Part shown: positions 45,658 to 55,080 of the stretch, piece after piece
Layout: the number at the start of each line of letters is the position of its first letter
Numbering within the stretch: the first letter of the stretch is position 1
DNA from: Candidatus Riflebacteria bacterium HGW-Riflebacteria-1
GTDB taxonomy: Bacteria > Muiribacteriota > Ozemobacteria > Ozemobacterales > Ozemobacteraceae
Direction: 5' to 3'
Length of the DNA: 64,000 bases
Assembly (NCBI GenBank): GCA_002839445.1
Contig: PGYB01000003.1
Location: 1-64,000, forward strand
Position numbers and translations under genes: made by a program
The notes under the pieces: generated by a model
Seen by the model: the letters and a program-made list of their open reading frames with translations, nothing else
The model's database searches: none
Told to the model about the DNA's origin: nothing

Positions 45658-46935
45658 ATGAACCAGATGTTGCTGATGATGCGAACCTTCCCCGCAGCGG
45701 TGCGAAGGCTGTTTGCTGCGCAAGCTCTGTTTGGCATCGGCATGGGAGTGTTTGCGGTATTGCTCAACCTGTATCTTCGCTCAATCGGCTTTTCTGAAGA
45801 AATGATCGGCCGTCTGCTGGCTTTTCAATCTCTCTGCGCCGCCATAGCATCGATACCCATGGGCTGGCTGGCTGATCAGACAACCAGGCGCACTACTTAT
45901 CTTCTTGGCCTGACACTACTTGGCGCAGGATTTACCACCCTTGCCAGTTCACGCGAGCTGAACTACCTGATCGCAGCAGTGGTATTGGCCGGAACCGGCA
46001 ACGGCGCGATGATGGTTTCAGTCCAGCCCTATCTCCAGGAAAACAGCCGCCGAAGACAGCGCCCCTACATCTTCAGTGTGAGTTTTACCCTGATGTGGGT
46101 TACCAGCATTCTGGCCGGGTTTATCGCCGGCTGGCTGCCGAGGCTGTTTGCTTATCTGAACCCGGCACTGGCCAATATCGAGGCCGACCGCCTGCAATAC
46201 TCGTTATGGATTGGTGTCTTTTTTATATTTATTGCACTGCTTCCAGCCCAGGGAATGTCTGCCAGAGCCAGATCAGAAAAGCCAGCACCGGCCCAGCCTG
46301 CTTCATATTCAGGCAATGCGGCAGGAAGCAGCCCATGGAAGCTGATTGCGCGCTTCAGTCTATGCAATGCTCTTATAGGGTTTGGCGCCGGCATGATTGT
46401 TCCATATTTCAACCTGTATTTTCGTGACTGGGTTGGCGCCTCTATTCCGCAGATCGGCATGGTTTTCGCGATGGGACAGTTCGGCACCGCTCTCGGCTCA
46501 ATCAGTTCACCATTCATAGCAAAACGCGTCGGACTCATCAAGGGAGTGACAATTTCGCAGCTCTGCTCATTGCCTTTTATGGCCCTGATGGCATGGCAGC
46601 ACGAGTTGTGGCTATGCTCTCTCTGCTTTATCTTCAGAGGCGCCTTTATGAACATGTGCACGCCGATGCGCCAGGAAACAACGATGGAGATAGTTCCTGA
46701 ACGTCACCGCGCGCGCGCCTCTGCTGCCGAAAGCATGTCATGGAACCTGGCCTGGGCAATCGCAATGTTCTTTTCGGGCGGCATTATCAAAAACTATGGC
46801 TATGACACATCGCTGTATATCGCTTTTGCCTGTTACCTGATTTCGGCAACGCTCTATTATCACTTTTTCCACCCGTGGGAAAAGCTGAAAAAACCGCTAA
46901 AAGTCGCGATTGCAAAGCCTTCTGCCGTCAGCTGA
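45658..46935 (+). CDS. Major facilitator superfamily transporter
   Basis: Twelve predicted helices in two bundles of six, with a cytoplasmic loop near residues 200-225. The MFS loop motif between helices 2 and 3 reads GWLADQTTRRTTYLLG, a clear G-x-x-x-D-x-x-x-x-R match. The family call is firm, but the substrate is not visible; the sequence looks like the drug/sugar efflux branch rather than symporters. It ends on the base next to the stop of the convergent gene, with no room for a terminator. Confidence 0.9.
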   Translation: MNQMLLMMRTFPAAVRRLFAAQALFGIGMGVFAVLLNLYLRSIGFSEEMIGRLLAFQSLCAAIASIPMGWLADQTTRRTTYLLGLTLLGAGFTTLASSRELNYLIAAVVLAGTGNGAMMVSVQPYLQENSRRRQRPYIFSVSFTLMWVTSILAGFIAGWLPRLFAYLNPALANIEADRLQYSLWIGVFFIFIALLPAQGMSARARSEKPAPAQPASYSGNAAGSSPWKLIARFSLCNALIGFGAGMIVPYFNLYFRDWVGASIPQIGMVFAMGQFGTALGSISSPFIAKRVGLIKGVTISQLCSLPFMALMAWQHELWLCSLCFIFRGAFMNMCTPMRQETTMEIVPERHRARASAAESMSWNLAWAIAMFFSGGIIKNYGYDTSLYIAFACYLISATLYYHFFHPWEKLKKPLKVAIAKPSAVS

Positions 46936-47853
46936 TCAGTTCTTTTCTGCGAGCGTCAAGCGTTTAAGCAGAATGCCATCTTTGCCTCTATTTGCTGACT
47001 CGGCGTAAATTATCGAGCCATCAGGAGCGAGGCGACAAAATCGCTGCATTTCGAGGCCGGCTGGCCCGGGGATGCTGGCAGAAGCTACTACCTGCCCGCG
47101 GCGAACCGCGTATACAGTAAATTCAGAATCAAGCTCGCCGCTGGCGGTCATGACCACAAAATTGTGCCGCCCGGCTGGGTCGACACCCAGGAAATCTACC
47201 GACATGACCTTACGCGGCGCGGCCGGTGTCGGGGCCACCCAGAGCAGGCGCCCGTCTTCTTTTTGCACCCGGCCGGTCATGGTCAGATCGCTTTCACTGC
47301 GCGGAGGCGGCATGACGATGGCCGCACTGTTTTCACCGGCTTCAAGTGCTGCGAACTCAGGCATCCGGCTGAGCGGCTGCTCATGTTTAAGCCTGAATAC
47401 ATAGCCTTCTGCATCGCGCACGCGCCAGCCCTGCTTATCAAGGCTTACATTCAACAGGTGAAGAGAAGAGGCTTCCTGATCAGAAGCGCGAACAATGCTG
47501 AATTCCGCCGGATTTTTGAGATCGAGCACAAAAATTACCGGAAACGCATAACCGCAGAAAGCAACAGAATCACCATCAACAGCCAGATCGCATAAGCGGT
47601 CAGCTGGCTTTGACTCCATGATGCGCGGCAGCGGGATAGTTGTCTGACTGCCGTCAGACTTTACACAAACCATCTGGTGCTTATCTTCGAGCAGGTAAAT
47701 AGAGCCATCTGGCGCGCCCGCCAGCGACATGAAACGGCCCGGCACAAACACGCCGGCATCGTTCCCAGCGACTGGAGCCGCAAGCAGGGCATCTACGCCA
47801 CATATGGCCGGCACAACCAATAGAATTGCCAATAGCAGATTTGTCAGTTTCAT
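46936..47853 (-). CDS. Exported protein, possibly a beta-propeller
   Basis: Signal peptide (1-26), then repeated short blade-like strands with G-(S/A)-x-(I/V)-Y motifs (APDGSIYLLEDKHQ, VDGDSVAFCGYAF, LAPDGSIIYAES), as in NHL or SMP-30-like propellers. No catalytic motif recognised. It lies 18 bp after the SH3/C39 protein gene, so the two probably form an operon and act in the periplasm or outside. Confidence 0.7.
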   Translation of the reverse strand: MKLTNLLLAILLVVPAICGVDALLAAPVAGNDAGVFVPGRFMSLAGAPDGSIYLLEDKHQMVCVKSDGSQTTIPLPRIMESKPADRLCDLAVDGDSVAFCGYAFPVIFVLDLKNPAEFSIVRASDQEASSLHLLNVSLDKQGWRVRDAEGYVFRLKHEQPLSRMPEFAALEAGENSAAIVMPPPRSESDLTMTGRVQKEDGRLLWVAPTPAAPRKVMSVDFLGVDPAGRHNFVVMTASGELDSEFTVYAVRRGQVVASASIPGPAGLEMQRFCRLAPDGSIIYAESANRGKDGILLKRLTLAEKN

Positions 47854-47871
47854 TGTTTTCTTCTCCGCAGC

Positions 47872-49200
47872 TTATTGCAGCGTCATGGCAGCGTGGTAAC
47901 TGCCACCGCCGTTCCACCATGCCGAAAAGGCGTCGTATGATTTAACCTGGGGAACCGACCATTTAGCCGGGTCGTTGTAATAAATATTGCCGTTGTCATC
48001 TATGCCAGTGATTACGACATAATGGTTATAAACATTGGCAATAACCGGTTTGCCAGCCTTGATCTGCTCTTTAACCCACGAGAGACCTACGCTGTAATGC
48101 CATTTGGCATTGGGAAAGCCATACGCGCGGGCCCCAGCAAGCATGCCGGCGTGCGAAGTGCCTGCCGAACCGGTGGTGCCGCACGTATACCAGAGTTTAG
48201 ATGCGAGAGCACCAGCACTGCCTTTATTGTGGTAGGCAAGCGCCATACCGAGCGAAGTCGGGCCACAGGCCGACCACGGCACCGGGCAGCTGACCGCGCC
48301 CTGGCACTGCTGCGGCACGTTGAGCACAGTCTTGCCGCCCGCGCCAGTTGTGGGAGCAGGAGTTGGCGTAGACGGCGCAGGAGTGCCGGCAGTTCCCGTG
48401 GTTATGTAATCAGCATGGCAGTAAGCAGTCTGGCCATTATAGCTGATTTTATACCAGTCGCCTTCGCGTCCAAGAATAGTAACACTCGCGCCATAGTTAA
48501 AGCTGCCAATAATGGCGCCCCAGGGCGATGTTCTGATGTTGAGTGCCGGTTGTGCATTGACGGTGCCGGCTGTAGTTTTTGGAGCAGCCGAAACTGGCTG
48601 CGAAGAGCCGGTTGCGACATAGGCAGAATGAACATAAGCTATGCTGCCACCATAATTAACCTTGTACCAGTCGCCGCTGCGACCGACAATGGTAATATTG
48701 GTGCCATTGCTGAAGCTGCCAATAACGGCGCCCCAGGGAGAAGTCCGGATATTGAGTGCCGGGTCGGCATTTACCCGACCGGCAGTGCTCTGCGCTGTTG
48801 CCGAGTTTGAAGAACCGCCGTCGACTACATAGTCAGAGTGCACATAGGCAATGCCGCCGCCGTAACTGATTTTATACCAGTCACCGCTTGTGCCGAGAAT
48901 CTCGACCTTGTTGCCGTTGTATAGCGAGCCGATAACGTTGCCCCATGGGCCAGAGCGAACATTGAGAGCGGGCGAAACCACGACCGTACCGGTTCGACTA
49001 CCCTTGCCAGAGCCCTCTTCAGATACGCTCTGAATAACCGGAGCGCCATTACTGGCATCAGCGGTTGCACTGTCTGCAGATATAACAACCGGCTGATCGC
49101 CAAAAACATCACCAGAAGACTGTGCCAGCAGCCTGTCTCCAGAAGTTAACAGACTGGCCGAAAACAGAAGAATCCATAAAATCAGTTTGCGCGATTTCAT
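47872..49200 (-). CDS. Secreted C39-like cysteine peptidase with three SH3b repeats
   Basis: Signal peptide (1-26), then three bacterial SH3 modules of about 70 residues (ALNVRSGPWG at 78, ALNIRTSPWG at 148 and 219, each with GDWYKI/V and AYVHSxYV). A Thr/Pro linker follows, then a papain-like C39_2 domain (about 290-442) with Cys312 in SACGPTS, His393 in NHYVVITG and Asn409/Asp410 in YYNDP. SH3b domains usually bind peptidoglycan stem peptides, so cell-wall or substrate processing near the wall is likely. The DNA carries the repeat period of about 210 bp. Confidence 0.87.
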   Translation of the reverse strand: MKSRKLILWILLFSASLLTSGDRLLAQSSGDVFGDQPVVISADSATADASNGAPVIQSVSEEGSGKGSRTGTVVVSPALNVRSGPWGNVIGSLYNGNKVEILGTSGDWYKISYGGGIAYVHSDYVVDGGSSNSATAQSTAGRVNADPALNIRTSPWGAVIGSFSNGTNITIVGRSGDWYKVNYGGSIAYVHSAYVATGSSQPVSAAPKTTAGTVNAQPALNIRTSPWGAIIGSFNYGASVTILGREGDWYKISYNGQTAYCHADYITTGTAGTPAPSTPTPAPTTGAGGKTVLNVPQQCQGAVSCPVPWSACGPTSLGMALAYHNKGSAGALASKLWYTCGTTGSAGTSHAGMLAGARAYGFPNAKWHYSVGLSWVKEQIKAGKPVIANVYNHYVVITGIDDNGNIYYNDPAKWSVPQVKSYDAFSAWWNGGGSYHAAMTLQ

Positions 49201-49372
49201 CAGTTATCTCCTTCTGTGCGTGTCTGGTGTATTTAACGCACCGGGCAGCATCTTTATCGCTTGTGTAATGCCAATATTACTGCAAACTGCGACAAAAGTT
49301 TATCAGAGAATTTATTACAGATTATCACTCACCTGGCAATAAAATTGTGCCAGCCTGGCAATGGGATTCACT

Positions 49373-51013
49373 TCATTGCGAGAAGCCAATGAGTTTGTAG
49401 ACTGAAGCCAGCTGGCTTTTACCCTTGATCTGCACCGGGTCAGATTTTTCTAGAACGAGACCGGCAGCAAACCCCTCTGGAATCTGTTCGGCCGTCGATT
49501 CACTAAGTATGATGTCGTGCTCCAGGGGCTTGGACAATGATTCCATGCGCGATGCAACATTCACCGTATCGCCGATTACTGTATATTCAAAGCGCTTTTC
49601 GGTGCCAATATTACCGGCGATCAAGGCTCCGGTATTCAGGCCGACACCAAACTGCACCGGAAATTTGAGCTTTCCCGAAGCGTTGAGATCAGCAAGGCGG
49701 CGGCGCATGCCGAGAGCCGCCTGAATAGCGTCTTCGACATGATTTTCCGAACCAAGATGCGGCGTAAATATCGCCATTACTGCGTCACCGATAAATTTAT
49801 TGATTACGCCACGGTGTTCCATCACCGGTTCCGTGATATAGGAAAAATACGTATTTAGCATGCTTACCACTTCTTCTGGCGACATGCGCTCACTCATCGA
49901 GGTGAAATTGCGGATATCCGAAAAAAGTACAGTCGCGACGATATTTTCCCCGCCAAGCGAGACCTTGCGGTTAGTGATCAGATGCTTCGCTATCTCGATA
50001 GAAACGTATTTGCCGAAGGTGTCCTTGATCTCTTCGCGTTCACGCAGCTGACCGACCATCAGGTTAAAATTTTGCTTGAGACGCCCAATTTCGTCGTCAA
50101 AGAGAACTGATGTCTGCACGTCAAAGTCACCACCAGCAAGCTTGCGCATCTTTTCGACGAGAAAGTCAATCGGTTCCTGCACGGACTTATAAAGCAACTG
50201 CAGATTGCCGATCAGAAAGGCTACCGAAGTAGTTATAAGAATCAGGGCAGTGCTCTGATAAGTGGCAAGCAGAAAATACTCATTATGAATGTAGGCTGCC
50301 AGTATCGCCATCGGCACCAGCACCAGAAAAATCAGCATGGTCAAAAGTTTGCCGTAAATACTCAGGCTTGATCGGCTCGGAGCATTCAGACTCTGATCGA
50401 TGAAAATTCCACTCACATACAAAAAAAGTGTTGGCTCAAGAAACAGGTAAAACAGATAGCACTCACTCACCCACCATACCAGGTGATAAATCACGGCTCT
50501 GGTTAAATCCTCCGGCAGGCAATTCTGGAACGTTGAAAAAGCAAACCAGATCAGCTGCGCAATTAGAAAATAAGCGAAGACGCCACGATAAAAGTTATTG
50601 TATCTGTTGGTAGCAGCCGCTTTAAGAGCCTCGTCGCCTCCCCTGACATAGATGAAAAAGGGCCGAAGCCAGAAATAAAGAAGCAGAATCGACAGCAATT
50701 TGAAGCCTGCAGACCAAAATTCGCCTCTTATCTCAACACTGCTCTTGCCATCTCTTTGCGTAATCTTTACTTCACCCTGCACTATGTTCGTGAACATCCG
50801 TGCGTCACGAATCACCTTCAGTATTTCTTCAGACATTCCTGTTCCACTGCTGCGTGCAAGCTCCACCGCAGGTGAATTATCGACCAGAAATGCCATCAGA
50901 AATGAATTCGAGTAGAACTGCGCAAAAATCGATATCAGGAAAAATGGCAGCAGAATCAGCTTAAAAAAAGAGGCTCTGCGTGTGATGCGGTTTCCAGTCG
51001 TGACAGTATTCAT
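49373..51013 (-). CDS. Membrane-bound class III adenylate/guanylate cyclase
   Basis: About six membrane helices, a HAMP-like linker (near 300-355, EPIDFLVEKMRKLAGGDFD), then a class III cyclase domain. It has metal aspartates in FSDIRNFT and FIGDAVMAIF, and the substrate and transition-state region EYTVIGDTVNVASRME. Lysine in NKFIGD and aspartate in VIGDTV fit adenylate rather than guanylate cyclase. I chose the ATG at 51013; the upstream 54 codons look non-coding. Its last codons and stop (GGCTTCTCGCAATGA) coincide with one arm of the dispersed ATTGCGAG repeat, so the C-terminus may have been reset by repeat insertion. Confidence 0.88.
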   Translation of the reverse strand: MNTVTTGNRITRRASFFKLILLPFFLISIFAQFYSNSFLMAFLVDNSPAVELARSSGTGMSEEILKVIRDARMFTNIVQGEVKITQRDGKSSVEIRGEFWSAGFKLLSILLLYFWLRPFFIYVRGGDEALKAAATNRYNNFYRGVFAYFLIAQLIWFAFSTFQNCLPEDLTRAVIYHLVWWVSECYLFYLFLEPTLFLYVSGIFIDQSLNAPSRSSLSIYGKLLTMLIFLVLVPMAILAAYIHNEYFLLATYQSTALILITTSVAFLIGNLQLLYKSVQEPIDFLVEKMRKLAGGDFDVQTSVLFDDEIGRLKQNFNLMVGQLREREEIKDTFGKYVSIEIAKHLITNRKVSLGGENIVATVLFSDIRNFTSMSERMSPEEVVSMLNTYFSYITEPVMEHRGVINKFIGDAVMAIFTPHLGSENHVEDAIQAALGMRRRLADLNASGKLKFPVQFGVGLNTGALIAGNIGTEKRFEYTVIGDTVNVASRMESLSKPLEHDIILSESTAEQIPEGFAAGLVLEKSDPVQIKGKSQLASVYKLIGFSQ

Positions 51014-51169
51014 GCTTTCTCGACCAGCGAGCGGCCAGGCGACTCCGCTCGTCCTTTCATTAGAAATTCTCTGTTTACCAGCAGCAAGCAAACTTCTGCT
51101 CACGCATAGCATAAACGATTGCGCTGGTCCAGACAACTTTTTCACACAAACCCTGGTGTAAACCAGAGC

Positions 51170-51198
51170 TTGCATAAGGTTTGCCGGGATTCTATACT
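51170..51198 (+). promoter_or_regulatory. sigma70-type promoter of the small membrane protein
   Basis: TTGCAT, 17 bp, TATACT, 35 bp before the chosen ATG. It rules out the longer upstream reading frame. Confidence 0.65.
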
Positions 51199-51232
51199 AA
51201 ATTATTCTCAGATCATAATACAGAGGCATAGC

Positions 51233-51718
51233 ATGTTGCAGACCATTCATTTTGTGTTGCTGGTGGCCAGCGGAAGCCTGTTAAACGCTCCAATCCTTTC
51301 CTTATTGTTTGCCCCGGCTTTTTTGGTCATGACCATAAGCTATGGCAGGTTGACTGCTGAACTGACCAGGTCTGACAGCAAAAAACAGCGATGGTACAGC
51401 ACGGTTCTGATAGTAGTTGGACAAATACTCCTGAGCATGGGAATCGCCCATGCCGGTCTGTCTCAGTCCAATGCCCTTGTCTTTGCCGCCCGCGGATACA
51501 GGCCTGGGGCGCAGCCATGGCCCTGGAACACAATAGCAGGTGGCGCCTGGATTTTCTGTATTGGCTCAGCAATTTGTTTAGTTCTGGCCGCATACCTGCG
51601 AACAGACTGGAATAATAAAAAGCTTGCCCTGTTTGGCCTCATTCACGCCTTTGCTTTTGCGTTCGCAGTTGCGTTGGTCACAGCAGCCTATAATTTGGGT
51701 ATGCCGTTCTCAGCTTGA
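51233..51718 (+). CDS. Small integral membrane protein, unknown
   Basis: A 161-residue protein with four or five predicted helices (about 3-28, 48-70, 95-120, 135-155) and a hydrophilic loop containing GYRPGAQPWPWNTIAGG. Family not recognised. Ribosome site AGAGG, with a good promoter upstream; a longer frame that starts inside the promoter region is rejected. Divergent from the cyclase gene; convergent with recQ. Confidence 0.65.
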   Translation: MLQTIHFVLLVASGSLLNAPILSLLFAPAFLVMTISYGRLTAELTRSDSKKQRWYSTVLIVVGQILLSMGIAHAGLSQSNALVFAARGYRPGAQPWPWNTIAGGAWIFCIGSAICLVLAAYLRTDWNNKKLALFGLIHAFAFAFAVALVTAAYNLGMPFSA

Positions 51719-51764
51719 AACCTGCCTGCGTCTACGCGCTCTTACAGCACTAATTTAAGCTGTT

Positions 51765-53633
51765 TCAGGAAAAAGCTTCGGCAATATTGTCAGGGTCGGC
51801 GCCGGCAATTACTGCCAGAAACGCTTTGCCATAGCGGTCGCGCTTGGCATCGCCAACGCCCTTTATCTGACGTAAAGCATCTGCGTCAGCAGGTTTGAGC
51901 GCCGACATTGAAATTAGCACAGAATCTGCAAATATCATGTAAGGCGGCAGCGCAAGCTTTCTCGCGATCAGCAGGCGTAGCCGACGCAGGTTTGAAAACA
52001 TGGTTTCTTCAGGGCCAGAAGGCAACTCTGCGACTGCTTTGCGACTCTTCTTTTTTGCCGTCCTGATGACTGGATGACCGAGACGAGCCGTTTCAGCGCC
52101 TTTGCAGACGTTCATGCCCGATGCGGTTACCTGCAACAGGGGGTATTCGCCATCGGTCACTGCAAGGTGCCCCTGCACGATGAGCTGGTCGATCCAGGCA
52201 CGCAGCGCCTTTTCTGGCGTGCCCTTCATCAAGCCGAACACACGCAAATTATCGTGACCGTTCGCCATAATGCGCTCATCTTCGGCGCCAAGAAGGAGCT
52301 TGGTTACGTATACTGCGCCGAAACGGCTTTCGGTGCGATAAACCGCGCTGATAATCTTTTGCGCGGTGAGCTGCGCTTCTTCTGGCGGCAAGGCCTGGGT
52401 TTCGCCGAGACAGACATCGCAGGCGCCACAATCAACAGGCTGCGCCAGGGACGGCGCCGGAGCGTCAGCAGGATATGGCTTGCCGAAGTGCTCAGACAAC
52501 AGGCGATGCCGGCAGACCGGCGAAATGGCATAACGCCCTATTTCGCTGAGCTGACGCTCAATAACCCGGCGGCGCGCCGCCGAAATTCCCTCTTCGCGAA
52601 ACGACAGCATTTTATGAGTAACCAGATCGCCGACCGAGAAAAACAGCACACATTCGGCCGGGGCGCCATCACGGCCGGCGCGGCCTGATTCCTGCTGATA
52701 GTGCTCGATCGAGCGTGGTGTATTGGCGTGAATAACATAACGCACGTTTGAGCGATCTATGCCCATGCCAAACGCGATAGTCGCAACAATAACGTCGAGA
52801 CGTTCATGCACAAAATCATCCTGAGCTTTTGCGCGCTGGGCGGCACTGAGGCCGGCGTGATAAGAAGCGCATGAAACGCCGGCGCGCGCCAGCGTTTTTA
52901 CCAGGCGATCAACCTCTTTGCGGGTCTGAGCGTAGACGATTCCGCCTTCGCCACGATGCTGGCGTATCGCTTCGAGAACCTGATGTCCCTGGTCGTAACG
53001 CGGAAACGAGCGATAAACAAGGTTCGGGCGGTCAGGGTGACCAATCAGCTCTGCCGGAGCACGGAGCCCAAGCTGGCTGCTGATATCCTGCTGAACCTGC
53101 GGCGTTGCGGTCGCCGTGAGCGCAACGCGCGGAATATTCGAAAATTCAGAGAAAAGTGGACCGAGCTGGCGATATTCTGGCCGGAATTCATGCCCCCAGT
53201 GCGAAACACAGTGGGCTTCATCAACCGCAAAAAGCCCAAGATGCGGTCTGATAATATCGAGAATTCCTCCGGCAACCAGGCGCTCAGGGCTGACATACAG
53301 CAAGTTGAGAGTTCCCCGGTTGAGCTCGGCAAATACACGTCGGCGCTCAGCCTCACCTGCCTGTGAATGCAAAGCTCCCGCCTTCATACCCATTTCGTTC
53401 ACAGCAGCAACCTGATCATCCATCAGCGCAATCAGCGGCGATATAACCAGCACCAGACCAATGCCGCAGGCAGCCGGCAGCTGGTAGCACAAACTTTTGC
53501 CGCCGCCGGTCGGCATGACAACAAGCGCGTCACGACCGGCAAGAACGGCATCTACTGCCTGTTTCTGCAATGGGCGAAAAGTCCCGTATCCCCAGTATTT
53601 TTCGAGAGCCTGCTGCGGGCTTAATTTCTGCAT
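51765..53633 (-). CDS. recQ: ATP-dependent DNA helicase RecQ
   Basis: 3'-5' helicase used in recombination repair. Helicase motifs include FRPLQKQAVD, MPTGGGKS (Walker A), DEAHC (Walker B), TATATP, and QESGRAGRDG (motif VI). A RecQ zinc-binding domain follows (CRHRLLSEHFG...CGACDVC), then an RQC winged helix and a C-terminal HRDC domain (about 535-615). At 622 residues it is the full-length bacterial type. Stand-alone gene; start ATG. Confidence 0.96.
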   Translation of the reverse strand: MQKLSPQQALEKYWGYGTFRPLQKQAVDAVLAGRDALVVMPTGGGKSLCYQLPAACGIGLVLVISPLIALMDDQVAAVNEMGMKAGALHSQAGEAERRRVFAELNRGTLNLLYVSPERLVAGGILDIIRPHLGLFAVDEAHCVSHWGHEFRPEYRQLGPLFSEFSNIPRVALTATATPQVQQDISSQLGLRAPAELIGHPDRPNLVYRSFPRYDQGHQVLEAIRQHRGEGGIVYAQTRKEVDRLVKTLARAGVSCASYHAGLSAAQRAKAQDDFVHERLDVIVATIAFGMGIDRSNVRYVIHANTPRSIEHYQQESGRAGRDGAPAECVLFFSVGDLVTHKMLSFREEGISAARRRVIERQLSEIGRYAISPVCRHRLLSEHFGKPYPADAPAPSLAQPVDCGACDVCLGETQALPPEEAQLTAQKIISAVYRTESRFGAVYVTKLLLGAEDERIMANGHDNLRVFGLMKGTPEKALRAWIDQLIVQGHLAVTDGEYPLLQVTASGMNVCKGAETARLGHPVIRTAKKKSRKAVAELPSGPEETMFSNLRRLRLLIARKLALPPYMIFADSVLISMSALKPADADALRQIKGVGDAKRDRYGKAFLAVIAGADPDNIAEAFS

Positions 53634-53833
53634 GAATGATTTATAGCAGCTTTTGCCGGCTCAGGCAAGCAGCCATGACAAGGATTCGTAAGACTGACGG
53701 TTCCTGGGAAACATTCAAGTTTCTCTTATTATTACCAGCGTGATTACACATTAGAAGCGCTATTTATAAGAGCTTCCATGTGCATGAAAACCGTTTTGCC
53801 CTGCCGGCCCTGACCGCAGAACTGCTCGCCAGC

Positions 53834-54865
53834 TCAAGGCTTCAGATAAGCCAGAATTAAATCACGGGTGGCTTTGAGGCCCTTGAGGTGGGTTCGTTCG
53901 TTGCCGTGCGAAGCAGATACGCCAGGTCCAATAAGCCCTACCCTGAGGTCGTAACCTGCGCGCAGCGCGGCTGATCCGTCAGAGCCATAATAGGGAAAAA
54001 CATCAAGCTTGTATGGCAGCTTGTTCTTGCGCGCCAGCTCAGCCAGCCGCACGCGCAGGTTGTAGTCGTATGGTCCGCTCGAGTCTTTGACACAGATAGA
54101 AACCGAAGTTTCATTGCCGGTTACACCATCGCCAACCACACCCATATCAACAACCAGCAATTCCTTAACCGAATCTGGTATGCCGGCGCAGGCACCATGA
54201 CCGACCTCTTCGTAATTCGAAAAGAAAAACATCACCGGAATCTTCTTGAGCGCAGCAGCACCAAGTGTCAGAAAAGCATCGATCATTGTCGCACAACCGG
54301 CCTTGTCATCAAGAAAGTGACTCTTGATAAATCCGGTATCGGTGTATTCAAAACCCGCGTCGAAAGCGACAAAATCGCCGACCTGAATTCCAAGTTTTTC
54401 AGTGTCTTTTGCGTCGCTAACTTCGGCATCGAGTCTGACATGCATGGTTTCGTCGCTTCGCGGAGCTTCTGAAGCCTTGTTGTTAACATGTGCCGCCGGG
54501 TTATTCAAAACAAGAGTGCCAGACAACATTTTGCCGGTCTCGGTAAAAATCCGCACGGTGCGCCCTTCAAACGCCTGCAATATTGGCCCGCCAAGCCTGG
54601 TAAAACTCAAATTGCCATCAGGTCTGATTTGTTTCACCATCAGACCGAGCGTGTCGATATGCCCGGCAACAGCGATTTCAGGGCAATCATGGTTGCCAAC
54701 GATCAGAGCACCCTTGTTGGTGTATCTGCTTTTTATTCCAGCCGCTTTTGCGGTTTTGGCAACATATTCGAGCACCGCAGCCGTAAAGCCGGTTGGAGAA
54801 TATATTTCAGATAGTTCGCGCAAAACTCTGACCAGTCTTTCTTCGCTCATTACTTTTCCGGGCAT
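53834..54865 (-). CDS. M42-family metallo-aminopeptidase
   Basis: Di-zinc peptidase of the tetrahedral aminopeptidase/FrvX/YsdC family. Metal and catalytic residues are visible in order: AGHIDTLG, DDKAGC, NYEEVGHG (Glu base plus ligand), VVDMG and SHGNERTH. An insert domain (about 75-165) is present as usual. Cytoplasmic, likely degrades peptides. A second ATG five codons downstream with a GGAAAAG site is an alternative start. The 200-bp gap before recQ holds nothing evident. Confidence 0.92.
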   Translation of the reverse strand: MPGKVMSEERLVRVLRELSEIYSPTGFTAAVLEYVAKTAKAAGIKSRYTNKGALIVGNHDCPEIAVAGHIDTLGLMVKQIRPDGNLSFTRLGGPILQAFEGRTVRIFTETGKMLSGTLVLNNPAAHVNNKASEAPRSDETMHVRLDAEVSDAKDTEKLGIQVGDFVAFDAGFEYTDTGFIKSHFLDDKAGCATMIDAFLTLGAAALKKIPVMFFFSNYEEVGHGACAGIPDSVKELLVVDMGVVGDGVTGNETSVSICVKDSSGPYDYNLRVRLAELARKNKLPYKLDVFPYYGSDGSAALRAGYDLRVGLIGPGVSASHGNERTHLKGLKATRDLILAYLKP

Positions 54866-55013
54866 ATCATGCTCACTTTCGTTTCGATATCACTATTGAA
54901 TCTTATTCTACGACCTACAGACTAAGCCAAAACCGCGACAAGATCAAGTCGCTGCATGTGTGTCTCAAATTGCGCCCGATGGCTCAGGTAAAATTTGCCA
55001 TGACGACTGCCCC

Positions 55014-55041
55014 TTGACGTTGAAAATTTTGTGCCTATATT
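55014..55041 (+). promoter_or_regulatory. sigma70-type promoter of the pseudopilin-like gene
   Basis: TTGACG, 16 bp, TATATT, 40 bp before the start; AAGGAG ribosome site. Confidence 0.6.
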
Positions 55042-55080
55042 GCAGATGAAAATGGTTGAGGTCGGCAAGGAGCAATTAAC

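Noticed and set aside
48400..48990. Tandem DNA repeat of about 210-bp period
   Set aside because: Explained by the three SH3b modules of the peptidase.
51014..51175. 54-codon N-terminal extension of the cyclase
   Set aside because: No hydrophobic or conserved content; the internal ATG just before the first membrane helix is more plausible.
51119..51232. Longer N-terminus for the small membrane protein
   Set aside because: It would start upstream of a good promoter whose -10 box lies within this stretch; the ATG at 51233 has its own ribosome site.
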